64,000 bases of DNA from Methanothrix sp. (GCF_030055635.1 NZ_JASFYM010000003.1:1-64000); one strand, 5' to 3'; counted from the first letter of the stretch, positions 1 to 8,459 are shown. A program made the numbers and translations. The notes: a model not told the origin generated them from the letters alone.

Positions 1-326
1 ATCTCGTTGAAAAGATCCGTCGCACCGTACTCATAAATCGCATCCAGCGTCCTGCCTATCGCATCATCGTTCAAATCCGATGCGTAAACTCCATCCCCAA
101 GCAATCTCTCAACAGGCAGCCTCTCGTAGAACTCCGGAAACAGGTACAACCTCTGACCCACAAAACCAAGCCCGTTCAGAACCATCGCCTTAACAAGCAC
201 CGAATGATCAAGCTTGTGATGCCTCAACTTCGGCATGCGCATGTCTATAACATCCGCTATACCAAGCTGGTCAAAAACTGATGCTACTATCCCTAAATGA
301 TCCATTGATCGCGTGTCTGTCTCCAT
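1..326 (-). CDS. IS1634-type transposase, N-terminal part (runs off left edge)
   Basis: The reading frame starts with ATG at 326-324 and stays open to the left edge, giving 108 codons. The product begins METDTRSMDHLGIVASVF and continues with a region of the DUF4277 type that opens IS1634-family transposases (MPKLRHHKLDHSVLVKAMVLN). The DDE catalytic part would lie outside the window. About 85 bases upstream of the start lies GTTAATGCGAAATG (412-425), which nearly matches the sequence just after the C-terminal transposase fragment at 811-824, so it is probably this element's terminal repeat. Whether the gene is intact cannot be judged here. Family assignment is from remembered sequence patterns. 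Confidence 0.7.
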   Translation of the reverse strand, partial: METDTRSMDHLGIVASVFDQLGIADVIDMRMPKLRHHKLDHSVLVKAMVLNGLGFVGQRLYLFPEFYERLPVERLLGDGVYASDLNDDAIGRTLDAIYEYGATDLFNE

Positions 327-425
327 CTAAGCTGCTCCTCTCTCCAAACCTGTGAGCCGGCTAAAAATGTTTGCCGCAGGCCATGCAGAGAAAATTGTTC
401 GGAAAATGAATGTTAATGCGAAATG
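1..425 (-). mobile_element. IS1634-like insertion sequence, right-hand portion
   Basis: This stretch spans the partial transposase gene and its probable terminal repeat at 412-425. It meets a truncated copy of a transposase of the same family, reading in the opposite direction, at about 426. That is the arrangement expected when one IS inserts into another. The other end of the element lies outside the window. Confidence 0.55.
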
Positions 426-815
426 CAGGATAAAGGACAGCAAGAGGTAGAACGCGGATTCAGGTTCCTCAAAGACAAAAGCTTCCGCGTCGCAGAGGTC
501 TACCTCAAAAAAGAAGAACGCATCGAAGCTCTCGCCATGATCATGGTCCTCTCACTCATGATCTATTCCGTGGCAGAGTGGCTGATCAGAAAACGGTTGC
601 GTGAATCAAACCAATCCATACCTAATCAGCTGAAGAAACCCACACAAAACCCAACCTTCAAATGGATCGCGTTCATGTTCCTCGGAGTCACTGAAGTCAA
701 CATATGGCTCTGCGGCGAGAAACACCAGAAAATCGCTAACCTCAACGAGAATACCATAAAGATCATCAAACTGTTCGGACCAGAATGCGAAAAATACTAC
801 GGACTGGAGCGTTAA
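423..815 (+). pseudogene. IS1634-type transposase, C-terminal fragment
   Basis: The 130-residue frame carries the typical end of an IS1634/IS4-group transposase: GQQEVERGFRFLKD, then a short hydrophobic stretch (EALAMIMVLSLMIYSVAEWL) and a basic segment. The conserved glutamate of the YREK-like end of the DDE domain would be in VERGFRFLKD. Some three quarters of the protein is missing, and the fragment starts exactly where the minus-strand element ends, so the apparent ATG at 423 lies inside the terminal repeat of the neighbour. It is a remnant of an older IS cut by a newer one. Its own right end is probably GTTAATGCGGAATG at 811-824. Confidence 0.7.
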
Positions 816-1027
816 TGCGGAATGTGGGTTATATTGTAACTAATGGCGAAAAAGTGATTGTTTTCCAAATCAATGGTCTAAAATGTCAAGATGAACGTGT
901 GCTTGAATTCGAGAGATCAATAGTAAATGAAATGTGGTCTGAATTATATAAATATGTTAGTAAAGAAGCTGCAATTAAGCGAAAAGCATCGTTGAAGGAA
1001 ATGCTTCGTGCGGTTGGGCGAATATAG
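815..1027 (+). pseudogene. truncated reading frame flanking the IS remnant
   Basis: This frame of about 70 codons starts in the terminal repeat of the old IS and runs through DNA clearly richer in A+T than the surroundings. The product (for example VFQINGLKCQDERVLEFE, then a basic helix KRKASLKEMLRAVG) matches nothing I recognise. Because it begins at the IS border, it may be the 3' end of a host or foreign gene interrupted by the insertion. It could also be non-coding. Confidence 0.3.
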
Positions 1028-1152
1028 GTGATTCAGCGGAAAACAGTGCATGGTTGAAAGAGAACCATACCACCTGCGAAAAGTCGTCCTCTTTAAGGGG
1101 TCCCGGTAACTACAAACATGAAAAATTCGTCAAGATTCCTCTGTCAAGACCC

Positions 1153-1253
1153 CACCAACACATCCAACGCATCTTTCCCATTTTAAGTGCATGGGATTTT
1201 ACTTCACTGTACAGTGAAGTAAAATAGGGGAGAATGCGTTGGATGTGTTGGTG
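1153..1253. repeat. perfect 30-bp palindrome nested inside 20-bp inverted repeats
   Basis: The arms at 1153-1172 and 1234-1253 are perfect 20-base inverted repeats (left arm CACCAACACATCCAACGCAT). Between them lies a perfect palindrome at 1196-1225, with half-site ATTTTACTTCACTGT followed by its exact complement. The structure ends 23 bases before the 3' end of a tyrosine-recombinase relic and lies about 610 bases from a tRNA gene. Such nested symmetry suggests binding sites for a recombinase or a dimeric repressor, or a strong hairpin in RNA. Function is not known. Confidence 0.75.
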
Positions 1254-1275
1254 CGATGTGTGTCACAGAGCGCAG

Positions 1276-1776
1276 CTACAGTCTCAGGAACTGCTCGTAC
1301 TTCTCCCGCCTGGTCGCATCCGAGATGTGCATGTACCGCATGGTGGTGTGGACATCCGAATGCCGCATCAGCTCCTTGACCGTCACGATATCGCAGCCGC
1401 GTTTCAGCAGCAGGCTTCCCACGCTGTGCCGCGAGAAGACATGGACACCTCCTTTCTTCTCGATACCTGCACGCCTCTTGTGGTACATGAACATCCTGTA
1501 CACCCCACGACGCTCCCAGCGTTTCCCGAAGTCCGTGTAAAATAGCGGTTTGCGACCGTCGATCACGAGGGGAGGCCGGACCTCCAGGTAACGCCTGAGC
1601 GTCTTCGCGCAGTCATCGGTGATGTAGACCACCGCATCCCTGCCACCCTTCCCACGACGCACGAAGACCGTCAGCGTGTTCAGATCCGCATCCTGATCAT
1701 CGGGGTTGCATAACTTACTGGCACATGCTCCCTCTTCCAGTTCACATCCAGCCGCTTCCTGGACATACTGCATCAT
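1276..1776 (-). pseudogene. tyrosine recombinase (phage/plasmid integrase) C-terminal fragment
   Basis: The 166-residue frame holds the back half of a tyrosine recombinase catalytic domain: the basic VRRGKGGR turn (about residues 39-46), the HVFSRHSVGSLLLKRG box, a later His in ELMRHSD, and the nucleophile region TTMRYMHIS. Translating upstream, the segment where a TGLR-type box with the first catalytic Arg is expected reads ASGMMQ, and a stop soon follows, so the Arg and the whole N-terminal domain are gone. It lies just past the 3' end of tRNA-Leu, a standard attachment site for such integrases. I read it as the relic of an integrated element. Confidence 0.7.
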
Positions 1777-1862
1777 CCCTGAAGCAGCGAGCGTGAAAAA
1801 GAATCCCGCCTCTCAGATATAAATTCTCTGGGAGTTATAGATCAAAAATCGATATGTTGGAG

Positions 1863-1946
1863 TGCGGGGTACGGGATTCGAACCCGTGAACTCCTGCGAG
1901 ACGGGATCTTAAGTCCCGCGCCTTTGGCCAGCTTGGCAAACCCCGC
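1863..1946 (-). tRNA. tRNA-Leu (anticodon UAA)
   Basis: The minus strand folds as a class II tRNA. The acceptor GCGGGGT pairs with ACCCCGC and A is the discriminator. The anticodon stem is CGGGA/TCCCG around loop CTTAAGA (anticodon UAA), there is a long variable arm, and the T arm is ACGGG-TTCGAAT-CCCGT. It is 84 bases long, has no intron, and CCA is not encoded. An integrase relic lies downstream of its 3' end. Confidence 0.96.
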
Positions 1947-2109
1947 ACGGTCCCGCGGTTTATCTTCCAAAGATAAATATGTCGGGATGTTTTGCAATGA
2001 TGAATTGGCGGATCTCACTCGCTGGCAAGAGTTGCTGAAGCGTCTGGCGCATCAATCAAAATCATGCGATGGAGTCCTGCTCAGGCCCCTTATTCCTGGT
2101 GATGCCGGG

Positions 2110-2433
2110 TCACCTCTTGGATGCATCTGCATACTCCAGCTCCTCCAGAATGACTGCAGCAGCATTGAGGCCGGAGCCCATGCGTATGAGCGATGCAACA
2201 GCTGCTGCCTCAAGCATCTCCTCCCTGGTCAAGCCTAGCGCTTTTGCCTGCTCCATATGCCTTCTTGTGCAGTCCTCACACCTTAGCGCCACAGAGCATG
2301 CAAGCGCTATCAGCGCTTTCTCCCGTGCAGATAGCGCTCCGTCCCCCAGGATCCCGGATGCGAGCGATCTGAATGTGCTGCTCATGCTCGCATCCATTGA
2401 GTCCAGAAATCTGTCCGCCCCTGTCTTACGCAC
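2110..2433 (-). CDS. carboxymuconolactone decarboxylase / AhpD-like protein
   Basis: The product belongs to the CMD/AhpD-like family: small, all-helical, usually hexameric proteins, many of which reduce peroxides or disulfides through a CxxC pair and a nearby His. The motif CEDCTRRHMEQA is intact, with both cysteines and the His, and is followed by the usual helices ending in AAAVILEELE. The frame is open to 2511, but a GTG at 2433 has AAGGTGA five bases upstream and gives 107 residues, close to the family length; an ATG at 2397 is another option. It lies downstream of the aminotransferase and in the same direction. The substrate is not predictable. Confidence 0.8.
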   Translation of the reverse strand: MRKTGADRFLDSMDASMSSTFRSLASGILGDGALSAREKALIALACSVALRCEDCTRRHMEQAKALGLTREEMLEAAAVASLIRMGSGLNAAAVILEELEYADASKR

Positions 2434-2616
2434 AGGAATCACCTTGCAATCCGCCACTGCTCTAAGACCAATGCTCCACCATCTGGCCTGGAAACCATCC
2501 GGATCTGACACCCTGAGGGTGGATTATCGAGAGGCATGCAGCTTCTGTCCTAAAAGCTGCGATCCCTCACCATCTCCGACAAGCCGTTTAAGCGATCCGC
2601 ATTCCATAAATGGGGT

Positions 2617-3771
2617 TTACCTGTCGAGCACCTTTGAGGCAGCCGCGACCCCCTCTCCGGGTGCGTTAATCACCCCTTCCTTTGCGAGAACAAGCTCTAA
2701 AGCCTGTATTGTTCTCAGCACGTCCCCCTCAGAGCAGACGCCCATAGTGCCAATCCTGAAGATCTTTCCCTTCAGCCTCTCCTGCCCGCCTGAAACGACG
2801 ACACCCTGCTTTTTCATGCCGCCCCTGAGCTTCTCATCATTGATCCTCGGCGGGATCTTCATCGCTGTGACCGTGTTCGAGTACCGGGAGTACTCATTCA
2901 GGACAGGGAAGAGCTCTATGCCCAGCGCGGATGCCGCTGCTCTGACAGCCTCGGCAAGCCTGGCTATGCGTGCCCTCCTGGCCTCGAAGCCCTCCTCCTT
3001 CGCCATGTGCAGCGCCTCCTGGAGCGCATAGAAGAGGGGAACTGCAGGCGTGAATGGCGTCTGGGTTGGCTTCTTTCTCACACTCTTGAGATGGGCCCTC
3101 AGATCAGCATAGTAGCTCCCTGAGCCCTCCTTTAGCGCCTCCTCTGCGCGCTCGCTCACGGATACAATCGCCAATCCAGGGGGCACGGCAAGACACTTCT
3201 GCGATCCTGTTATCGCTATATCGATACCCCACTCATCGGTCCTGAACTCGTTTCCGCCGATTGAGGATATTCCATCCACTATGAATATGGCGTCGTGCTT
3301 CCTCGCAAGCCTCCCTATCTCCCTGGCAGGATTGATTATGCCCACGGATGTCTCGTTGTGAACCATGGCCACGGCCTTCACGCCCTTCTCAAGCGCAGCC
3401 TCCACACGCTCGAGATCGAACGGCATGCCCCATTCGAAGTCGACCGATATCGCTCTGCCGTACCTGTTGCCTATCTCAGTGAACCGCTCGCCGAACTTTC
3501 CGTTTGTTATCGTGAGTATCCTGTCGTCCCTGCCTATCAGCCCGCCAACAGCGGCATCCATCCCGCACGTGCCGGACCCGCTCATGACCACGATCTCGTT
3601 CTTCGTCTCGAAGAACTCCTGGAGGAGTTCTCTGCAGTCATCGTATATCCTGCCAAACTCCGGGCTCCTGTGGCTTATCATCGGCTTCGACATCGCGCGA
3701 AGCACCCTTGGGGCCACCTTGACAGGGCCTGGAATCATAAGAAGCGTATCCTCTATATCCAATAGGATCAC
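2617..3771 (-). CDS. class V pyridoxal-phosphate aminotransferase (serine/alanine-glyoxylate type)
   Basis: This 384-residue enzyme has the full fold of class V aminotransferases: an N-terminal MIPGPVKVAPRVL, a glycine-rich SGSGTCGMDAA cofactor loop, VDGISSIGG with the Asp that contacts the PLP ring, and the Schiff-base lysine in ITGSQKCLAVPPG. The C-terminal small domain holds the GGQERLKGKIFRIGTMG substrate region. Archaeal members are annotated as alanine-glyoxylate, serine-pyruvate or broad-specificity aspartate aminotransferases, so the substrate stays open. The chosen start is a GTG; a downstream ATG at 3738 would remove part of the conserved beginning. The gene starts 14 bases after the RNase HII gene, so the two are likely co-transcribed. 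Confidence 0.88.
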   Translation of the reverse strand: MILLDIEDTLLMIPGPVKVAPRVLRAMSKPMISHRSPEFGRIYDDCRELLQEFFETKNEIVVMSGSGTCGMDAAVGGLIGRDDRILTITNGKFGERFTEIGNRYGRAISVDFEWGMPFDLERVEAALEKGVKAVAMVHNETSVGIINPAREIGRLARKHDAIFIVDGISSIGGNEFRTDEWGIDIAITGSQKCLAVPPGLAIVSVSERAEEALKEGSGSYYADLRAHLKSVRKKPTQTPFTPAVPLFYALQEALHMAKEEGFEARRARIARLAEAVRAAASALGIELFPVLNEYSRYSNTVTAMKIPPRINDEKLRGGMKKQGVVVSGGQERLKGKIFRIGTMGVCSEGDVLRTIQALELVLAKEGVINAPGEGVAAASKVLDR

Positions 3772-3785
3772 TCTCTCTCAGGGGC

Positions 3786-4418
3786 TTATACAGAGCTTGC
3801 TTTTAAGCGTTGTGCAGTGCTCCAGCTCTTCCTTGCGAACGGCGGCAGATCCCCGTTCTCCTCAATCCAGTCCTTCAGAAACCTCACCGTGACAGGATCT
3901 GACGGGTAGCCGCTTCCGAGCGGTCGGCCGAGTGTGGCCTCCAGCTCTCTTATGGATCGGTCCCTGGCAACCTTGGCGATTATCGATGCTGCTGCGACCA
4001 CGAGGTGCTTCCTGTCAGCATCATGCTCTGCCAGGATCTGCATCGTCGCTCCTGAGAGCTCCCTGACCCTCTGAGCGAACCTCTCAGCATTAACGTCAGC
4101 TGCATCGAGAATGGCGCGATCCGCCCTGAGTCCGGATACAACCCTGGAGTGAGCTCTCACCATGATATCGTTCATCGACATGACCATGCGCAGCTCATCG
4201 ATCTGCTGCGCTGTCACCTCCAGAACGAAGCTCTCTCTGGCCCTGGCGAGTATCTGCCTCTCGATGGATTCTCTCTTTGCAGGGCTCAGCAGCTTGGAAT
4301 CTCTCACACCACATGCTGCGAGATCGAAGATATCCTCCTCGCCGAAAACAACACCAGCAACAAACATCGATCCGATGACAGGCCCTTTTCCGGCCTCATC
4401 CACGCCAAGTATGAGCAT
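3786..4418 (-). CDS. rnhB: ribonuclease HII
   Basis: RNase HII cuts the RNA strand of RNA-DNA hybrids and single ribonucleotides in DNA. The sequence starts MLILGVDEAGKGPVIGSMFV, holding the first Asp-Glu pair of the metal site. It continues with RDSKLLSPAKR, RAILDAADVN and EHDADRKHLVVAAASIIAKVARD, which supply the other acidic residues. The C-terminal YPSDPVTVRFL tail is typical of archaeal enzymes. The frame is open another 34 codons upstream, but those residues do not look like RNase HII and the start at 4418 gives the family length of 210 residues. It leads into the aminotransferase gene. Confidence 0.95.
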   Translation of the reverse strand: MLILGVDEAGKGPVIGSMFVAGVVFGEEDIFDLAACGVRDSKLLSPAKRESIERQILARARESFVLEVTAQQIDELRMVMSMNDIMVRAHSRVVSGLRADRAILDAADVNAERFAQRVRELSGATMQILAEHDADRKHLVVAAASIIAKVARDRSIRELEATLGRPLGSGYPSDPVTVRFLKDWIEENGDLPPFARKSWSTAQRLKASSV

Positions 4419-4701
4419 CGTGTGTATCTCTGGAGTTTGTATCTCAAAACCTTTGTGTCCGGCTCGTGTGCCTGTATTGAGATCGATGGTATCAACTTCT
4501 AGAGATCTGCGAGACATCACGCCGTTAGCTACGGATTACTGACAGGCCAAGCAGTGATTCGAATCCCAGAGCCCCCCTCATTCAGCCCTGCGCCGCAAAT
4601 CAGCCTGCACGGGAGAGGAATCCGGGAAATTATAGTTTCAAAAAAAGTAATGGAAAATTATTAGTAGAGTGGCCCCGTTCATTCTGTTGCAGAGGATGAA
4701 T

Positions 4702-5340
4702 ATGGGTGTGTTCAAGAGCCTCCGGATGAGCCTCGGAGTCTGGTTAAGTCGCATTTTCGGCAAAAAGCGTGCGCGAATCGGCATCTATGGGCCACCTAAT
4801 GCTGGAAAGACCACACTGGCCAACAGGATAGTCAAGGACTGGAGCGGTGATGGCGCGATAGGGACTGTATCTCCGGTTCCACACGAGACCAGAAGGGCGG
4901 TTCGGAAGGAAGGCCTTGTGATAAATGCAAATGGCGCGAGCATTCACCTTGATATAGTGGATACTCCAGGAATGGCCACGAAGATCGATTTCAGGGAGTT
5001 CATGGCGTATGGCATGAGCGAGGAAGAGGCAAAGAAGAGGGCGAAAGAGGCCACAGAGGGCGTCATAGAGGCCATCAAGTGGCTGGACGATCTTGATGGT
5101 GTTCTGCTTGTCATGGACTCCACAGAGGACCCCTACACGCAGGTCAACGTCACCGTTATAGGAAACATGGAGGCTAGGAATCTGCCGCTTCTCATCGTGG
5201 CAAACAAGATAGATCTCCCGAACGCCGCCCCTTCGAGAATAAAGGCCGCATTTCCTCAGCATCCTGTGGTCCAGATCTCGGCGCTGGAGGGGAACAACCT
5301 GGACGAGCTGTATAATGCAATAGCATTACACTTCGGGTGA
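4702..5340 (+). CDS. oapA: Era-like GTP-binding protein OapA
   Basis: The product is a small GTPase of 212 residues: P-loop [10 protein letters not shown], switch/G3 DTPG and G4 NKID are all visible. A short basic N-terminus ([19 protein letters not shown]) precedes the GTPase fold. An earlier ATG at 4669 exists, but AGAGG at 4691-4695 fits the start at 4702. The same gene order, GTPase, conserved small protein, zinc-finger protein, is known in haloarchaea as oapABC, named for a position next to a replication origin. Its cellular role is not established. The next two genes follow within four bases or none, so they form one operon. Confidence 0.88.
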   Translation: MGVFKSLRMSLGVWLSRIFGKKRARIGIYGPPNAGKTTLANRIVKDWSGDGAIGTVSPVPHETRRAVRKEGLVINANGASIHLDIVDTPGMATKIDFREFMAYGMSEEEAKKRAKEATEGVIEAIKWLDDLDGVLLVMDSTEDPYTQVNVTVIGNMEARNLPLLIVANKIDLPNAAPSRIKAAFPQHPVVQISALEGNNLDELYNAIALHFG

Positions 5341-5344
5341 GCAT

Positions 5345-5707
5345 ATGCGGGAAGTACAGATGGACCTCATATCTGAGGAGAAGCTGAACCGCATGACCTC
5401 AATGGAGAAGATCCGGCTTATCCTTGACAAGGTCAAGACTGGCAGGATAGTGGTTCTCGAGAGCGGACTCACTCCAGAGGAGGAGGTGAGGCTTATAGAG
5501 ATGACCATGACGGAGATCCGGGTCGATGAGTTCTCAGGAATAGAGATCGAGAGCTATCCTGCGAAGAGGGAGAGCTCCTTTGTGGGCAGGCTGCTTGGAA
5601 GAGGCTCATCAAAGGGCAGGATGACCGTGATAGGCCCGGCGAACCAGCTCAGAACGGTCGAGAAGGATCAGTACCAGATAAGCACCAAGGTCTCGGTCGG
5701 GGATTAG
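5345..5707 (+). CDS. oapB: DUF2073 family protein OapB
   Basis: This 120-residue protein matches the DUF2073 family, the second member of the archaeal oapABC trio. Visible features are an N-terminal helical stretch (EKLNRMTSMEKIRLILDKV), an acidic middle (LTPEEEVRLIEMTM) and a basic turn (GRLLGRGSSKGRMTVIGP). No catalytic motif is apparent. The gene begins four bases after oapA and ends directly against oapC, so the three should be translated from one message. In haloarchaea OapA and OapB are reported as highly conserved, and the near-complete conservation of order suggests a shared function with the GTPase. Confidence 0.85.
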   Translation: MREVQMDLISEEKLNRMTSMEKIRLILDKVKTGRIVVLESGLTPEEEVRLIEMTMTEIRVDEFSGIEIESYPAKRESSFVGRLLGRGSSKGRMTVIGPANQLRTVEKDQYQISTKVSVGD

Positions 5708-6148
5708 ATGCCGCACATGTGCACCAGATGCAAAAAGGTATTCGATGATGGCGCGGATATACTCAAAGGCTGCCCGAAGTGTGGCGGGAGGATGTTTGAG
5801 TACATCAGAGAGCGGGAGAGCGAGACGCTGATAACCGAGGCCATGGGTGTCAGAAGACCGCCCAGGAGGACTCCAGCAATCACCACGGCTGTTCGCGACG
5901 TGGGTGAGATAAAAGAGGAGATGCGGAGGCTGCAGGTAGCCTCTGAGAGTGTCAACAAGCCTCCTGCTATCCAGACATCTCAGAGATCACCGGAGGATCG
6001 CCCCATAGAGAGCGTGAGGATCACAGAGCCGGGAAGATACGAGCTGAATCTGCCGACGCTGTTCTCTAGGGACGAGCTTGTCATGGCATTAAAGGAGGGG
6101 ACCTATCTGATAGACCTGAACTCGGCCTTCAGAAGGTCTAAGAAGTAG
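5708..6148 (+). CDS. oapC: zinc-ribbon protein OapC
   Basis: The 146-residue product opens with a zinc ribbon, CTRCKKVF then CPKCGGRMF, followed by a poorly conserved, proline- and arginine-rich linker (about residues 55-105) and a C-terminal block ESVRITEPGRYELNLPTLF with a helical end. This matches the description of haloarchaeal OapC, with an N-terminal zinc finger and conservation only at the two ends. It starts immediately after the oapB stop codon. Its end is only one base from the end of the convergent small gene at 6150-6302. Function is unknown. Confidence 0.85.
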   Translation: MPHMCTRCKKVFDDGADILKGCPKCGGRMFEYIRERESETLITEAMGVRRPPRRTPAITTAVRDVGEIKEEMRRLQVASESVNKPPAIQTSQRSPEDRPIESVRITEPGRYELNLPTLFSRDELVMALKEGTYLIDLNSAFRRSKK

Positions 6149-6149
6149 A

Positions 6150-6302
6150 TCAGTCCCTCTCGACCGTTATCTGGAGACTCTTCCAGTCCTGGCTCACGCC
6201 ACGCAGGGAGCTGGCCATGCTTGCTGATACGTTCCCGATTATCTGCTGAGTGAAGTCGTTCAGCGGTATCTCAACGCCGTCCACGACCAGGCTGACCTTC
6301 AT
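6150..6302 (-). CDS. conserved small protein, 50 residues
   Basis: An ATG at 6302 opens a 50-residue frame (MKVSLVVDGVEIPLNDF ... SLQITVERD) ending in TGA at 6150. The pattern, a beta strand with VDG, a central helix with SLRG and a closing beta strand, resembles a short protein found in many methanogen genomes (from memory). The compact composition and the exact fit between the oapC end and the secreted-protein gene upstream support a real gene. No function is known. Confidence 0.65.
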   Translation of the reverse strand: MKVSLVVDGVEIPLNDFTQQIIGNVSASMASSLRGVSQDWKSLQITVERD

Positions 6303-6345
6303 GTGTTCTCAATCTCCGTCTTGAGAGCGGAGCCCGTGAATGCTC

Positions 6346-6747
6346 TCAGGCTCCACCAAATATCGCTATCGGTGGCGTCCAGACTGTCACATTGGGCCTG
6401 AGGTAGTTGATCTGTGCTCCCGAAAGGGCATGTGGCATTGTTATTACAGTGTTCGTGCCAGATGTTATATTGGCATTCATTATCGCGAATGACGGGGTTA
6501 TCGTCACCGGCTTTGCAGCTGAGAGCTCCTTCGGCTCGATCATCGAGCGCTGGACCTTCCTGCCGAGCGTGCTGAGCTGCACGACACCCGGGCTGACATT
6601 GCTTATGGCTGGAGTGTACGGGCTTATTCTGGGAAGCGAGACGGTCTCTGTCTTATCAAGCGTGCTGAGATGGATCACGTCGATCGCGCCTGCCGTCAGG
6701 ACGCATATAAGCATCAACGAGACCGCTAATATTAGTATGTACCTCAT
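6346..6747 (-). CDS. secreted hypothetical protein
   Basis: The 133-residue product begins with a clear signal peptide (MRYILILAVSLMLICVLTAGA). The mature part is rich in Ser, Thr, Pro and Val with potential N-glycosylation sites (ANITSGTN, PNVTVW) and few charged residues. No family is recognised. It lies on the minus strand upstream of the 50-residue gene and runs away from serA, so the two share a divergent intergenic region. It is probably an envelope protein. Confidence 0.6.
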   Translation of the reverse strand: MRYILILAVSLMLICVLTAGAIDVIHLSTLDKTETVSLPRISPYTPAISNVSPGVVQLSTLGRKVQRSMIEPKELSAAKPVTITPSFAIMNANITSGTNTVITMPHALSGAQINYLRPNVTVWTPPIAIFGGA

Positions 6748-6886
6748 CTATCAACCTCCTTTTTGCGATCTGATCTGCGTTTCATCATTTATTCCTTTTG
6801 ATGGGTGGTCTTCCTGAGACGCTGAAGCCATGAAGGGCAAAGATGAAATTCTAGATCATCTTTGAGCGGCAATGGAGGTAGAAGCC

Positions 6887-8458
6887 ATGAGAGTTCTGGT
6901 CAGTGACCCGCTGGCCGAGGAGGGCATAAGACGGCTTGAGACGGCCGCAGAGGTCGATGTTATAACCAACCTCACTCCTGAGGAGCTGGTGGAGAGGATC
7001 AAGGGGTATGATGCTCTGGTCATACGCAGCGGGACCAAGGTGACGGCTGATGTGATAAACGCAGCGGACCGGCTCAAGGTGATAGCGAGAGCCGGAGTCG
7101 GTGTCGACAACGTCGATGTGGATGCTGCAACAAAAAAGGGCATAATAGTCGTAAACGCTCCGGGCGGGAACACCATATCGGCTGCAGAGCACACGATCGC
7201 CATGATGCTGGCGCTCGCGAGAAACATCCCGCAGGCGCATGCATCTGTCAAGAGGGGCGAGTGGAACAGGAAGAAGTACACTGGCGTCGAGGTCTTCAAC
7301 AAGACCCTGGGCATAATCGGCCTCGGCAGAATCGGGACAGAGGTTGCGAAGAGGATGAAGGCGTTCGGGATGCGCATACTCGCCTACGATCCGTTTATAA
7401 CAGAGTCGAAGGCTGCAGAGCTCGGAATAAAGCTTGCAAGCCTTGAGGAGATCTACAGGGAGAGCGATTTCATAACCGTTCACACGCCTCTAACTCCGGA
7501 AACGAGAAACATGATCGATGAGCCTCAGATAAAGATGATGAAGCCCACCGTGAGGCTGATAAACTGCGCCAGAGGTGGCATAATCAACGAGGCAGCGCTC
7601 GCCAGGGCTGTTGCGGAGAACAGAATAGCCGGCGCTGCGGTGGACGTTTACACAAAGGAGCCGCCTGTGGGCAATCCTCTTATCGAGCAGGAGCGGATCA
7701 TAACAACGCCGCATCTCGGAGCTTCGACCGCTGAGGCACAGATCAACGTGGCGCTCGCGGTTGCGGATCAGATAATCGCCATAAGCAGGGGACAGCTCCC
7801 GACGACAGCGATCAACCTGATCTCAATACCGCCGGAGACGATGGCAGTGATGGAGCCGTACATGGATATCGCGGAGAGGATGGGCAGGCTCCTCGGGCAG
7901 CTTGGCACGAGCAGGTTCGAGCAGCTAGAGATCGTGTATGGCGGATCCATCGCGGAGAAGGATACCCGCCTGATAACTATAGCGGCTGTGAAGGGGCTGC
8001 TGTCAGCCATAGGTGCCCATGCGAACCTTGTGAACTCGCTGACGCTGCTGAAGGAGAAGGGCGTAAAGCTGATTGAGTCGAAGACCGAGGTGGCGAACGG
8101 GTACAGCAATCTCATAACCATGCGCCTTAAGACTGCATCAGAGACATTCGCGGTTCACGGCACTGTTTACAGGCCCGATGACAGGAGGATCGTCCAGATC
8201 AACGACTACAGGGTTCATGTTCCTACCGAGGGCAATCTTGTTCTTGTCCTCCATGAGGACAGGCCGAACATAATAGGTCCGGTGTGCGTGGTTCTGGGCG
8301 AGGCGAATATAAATATCGGAAGCATGCATGTCGGCAGGATCTCACCAGGGCAGCCGCAGCTGATGGTCCTGAACGTGGATTCTCCTGTCAGTGACGAGAC
8401 CCTGAAGAGGATACTGAGCGTTTCAGGCGTTCTGAGTGCGAGGACGATAAGCATGTGA
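6887..8458 (+). CDS. serA: D-3-phosphoglycerate dehydrogenase
   Basis: SerA oxidises 3-phosphoglycerate to 3-phosphohydroxypyruvate with NAD, the first step of serine synthesis. The Rossmann motif GLGRIG sits at residues 145-150, the substrate Arg region RLINCARGG near 230, and the catalytic His region TTPHLGAST near 280. The long form is present: an intervening domain after residue 315 and a C-terminal ACT domain (LVLHEDRPNIIGPVCVVLGE), which in other SerA proteins binds serine as feedback inhibitor. A GGAGGT at 6875-6880 selects the ATG at 6887 over the one at 6872. The length of 523 residues is normal for this class. Confidence 0.96.
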   Translation: MRVLVSDPLAEEGIRRLETAAEVDVITNLTPEELVERIKGYDALVIRSGTKVTADVINAADRLKVIARAGVGVDNVDVDAATKKGIIVVNAPGGNTISAAEHTIAMMLALARNIPQAHASVKRGEWNRKKYTGVEVFNKTLGIIGLGRIGTEVAKRMKAFGMRILAYDPFITESKAAELGIKLASLEEIYRESDFITVHTPLTPETRNMIDEPQIKMMKPTVRLINCARGGIINEAALARAVAENRIAGAAVDVYTKEPPVGNPLIEQERIITTPHLGASTAEAQINVALAVADQIIAISRGQLPTTAINLISIPPETMAVMEPYMDIAERMGRLLGQLGTSRFEQLEIVYGGSIAEKDTRLITIAAVKGLLSAIGAHANLVNSLTLLKEKGVKLIESKTEVANGYSNLITMRLKTASETFAVHGTVYRPDDRRIVQINDYRVHVPTEGNLVLVLHEDRPNIIGPVCVVLGEANINIGSMHVGRISPGQPQLMVLNVDSPVSDETLKRILSVSGVLSARTISM

Positions 8459-8459
8459 G

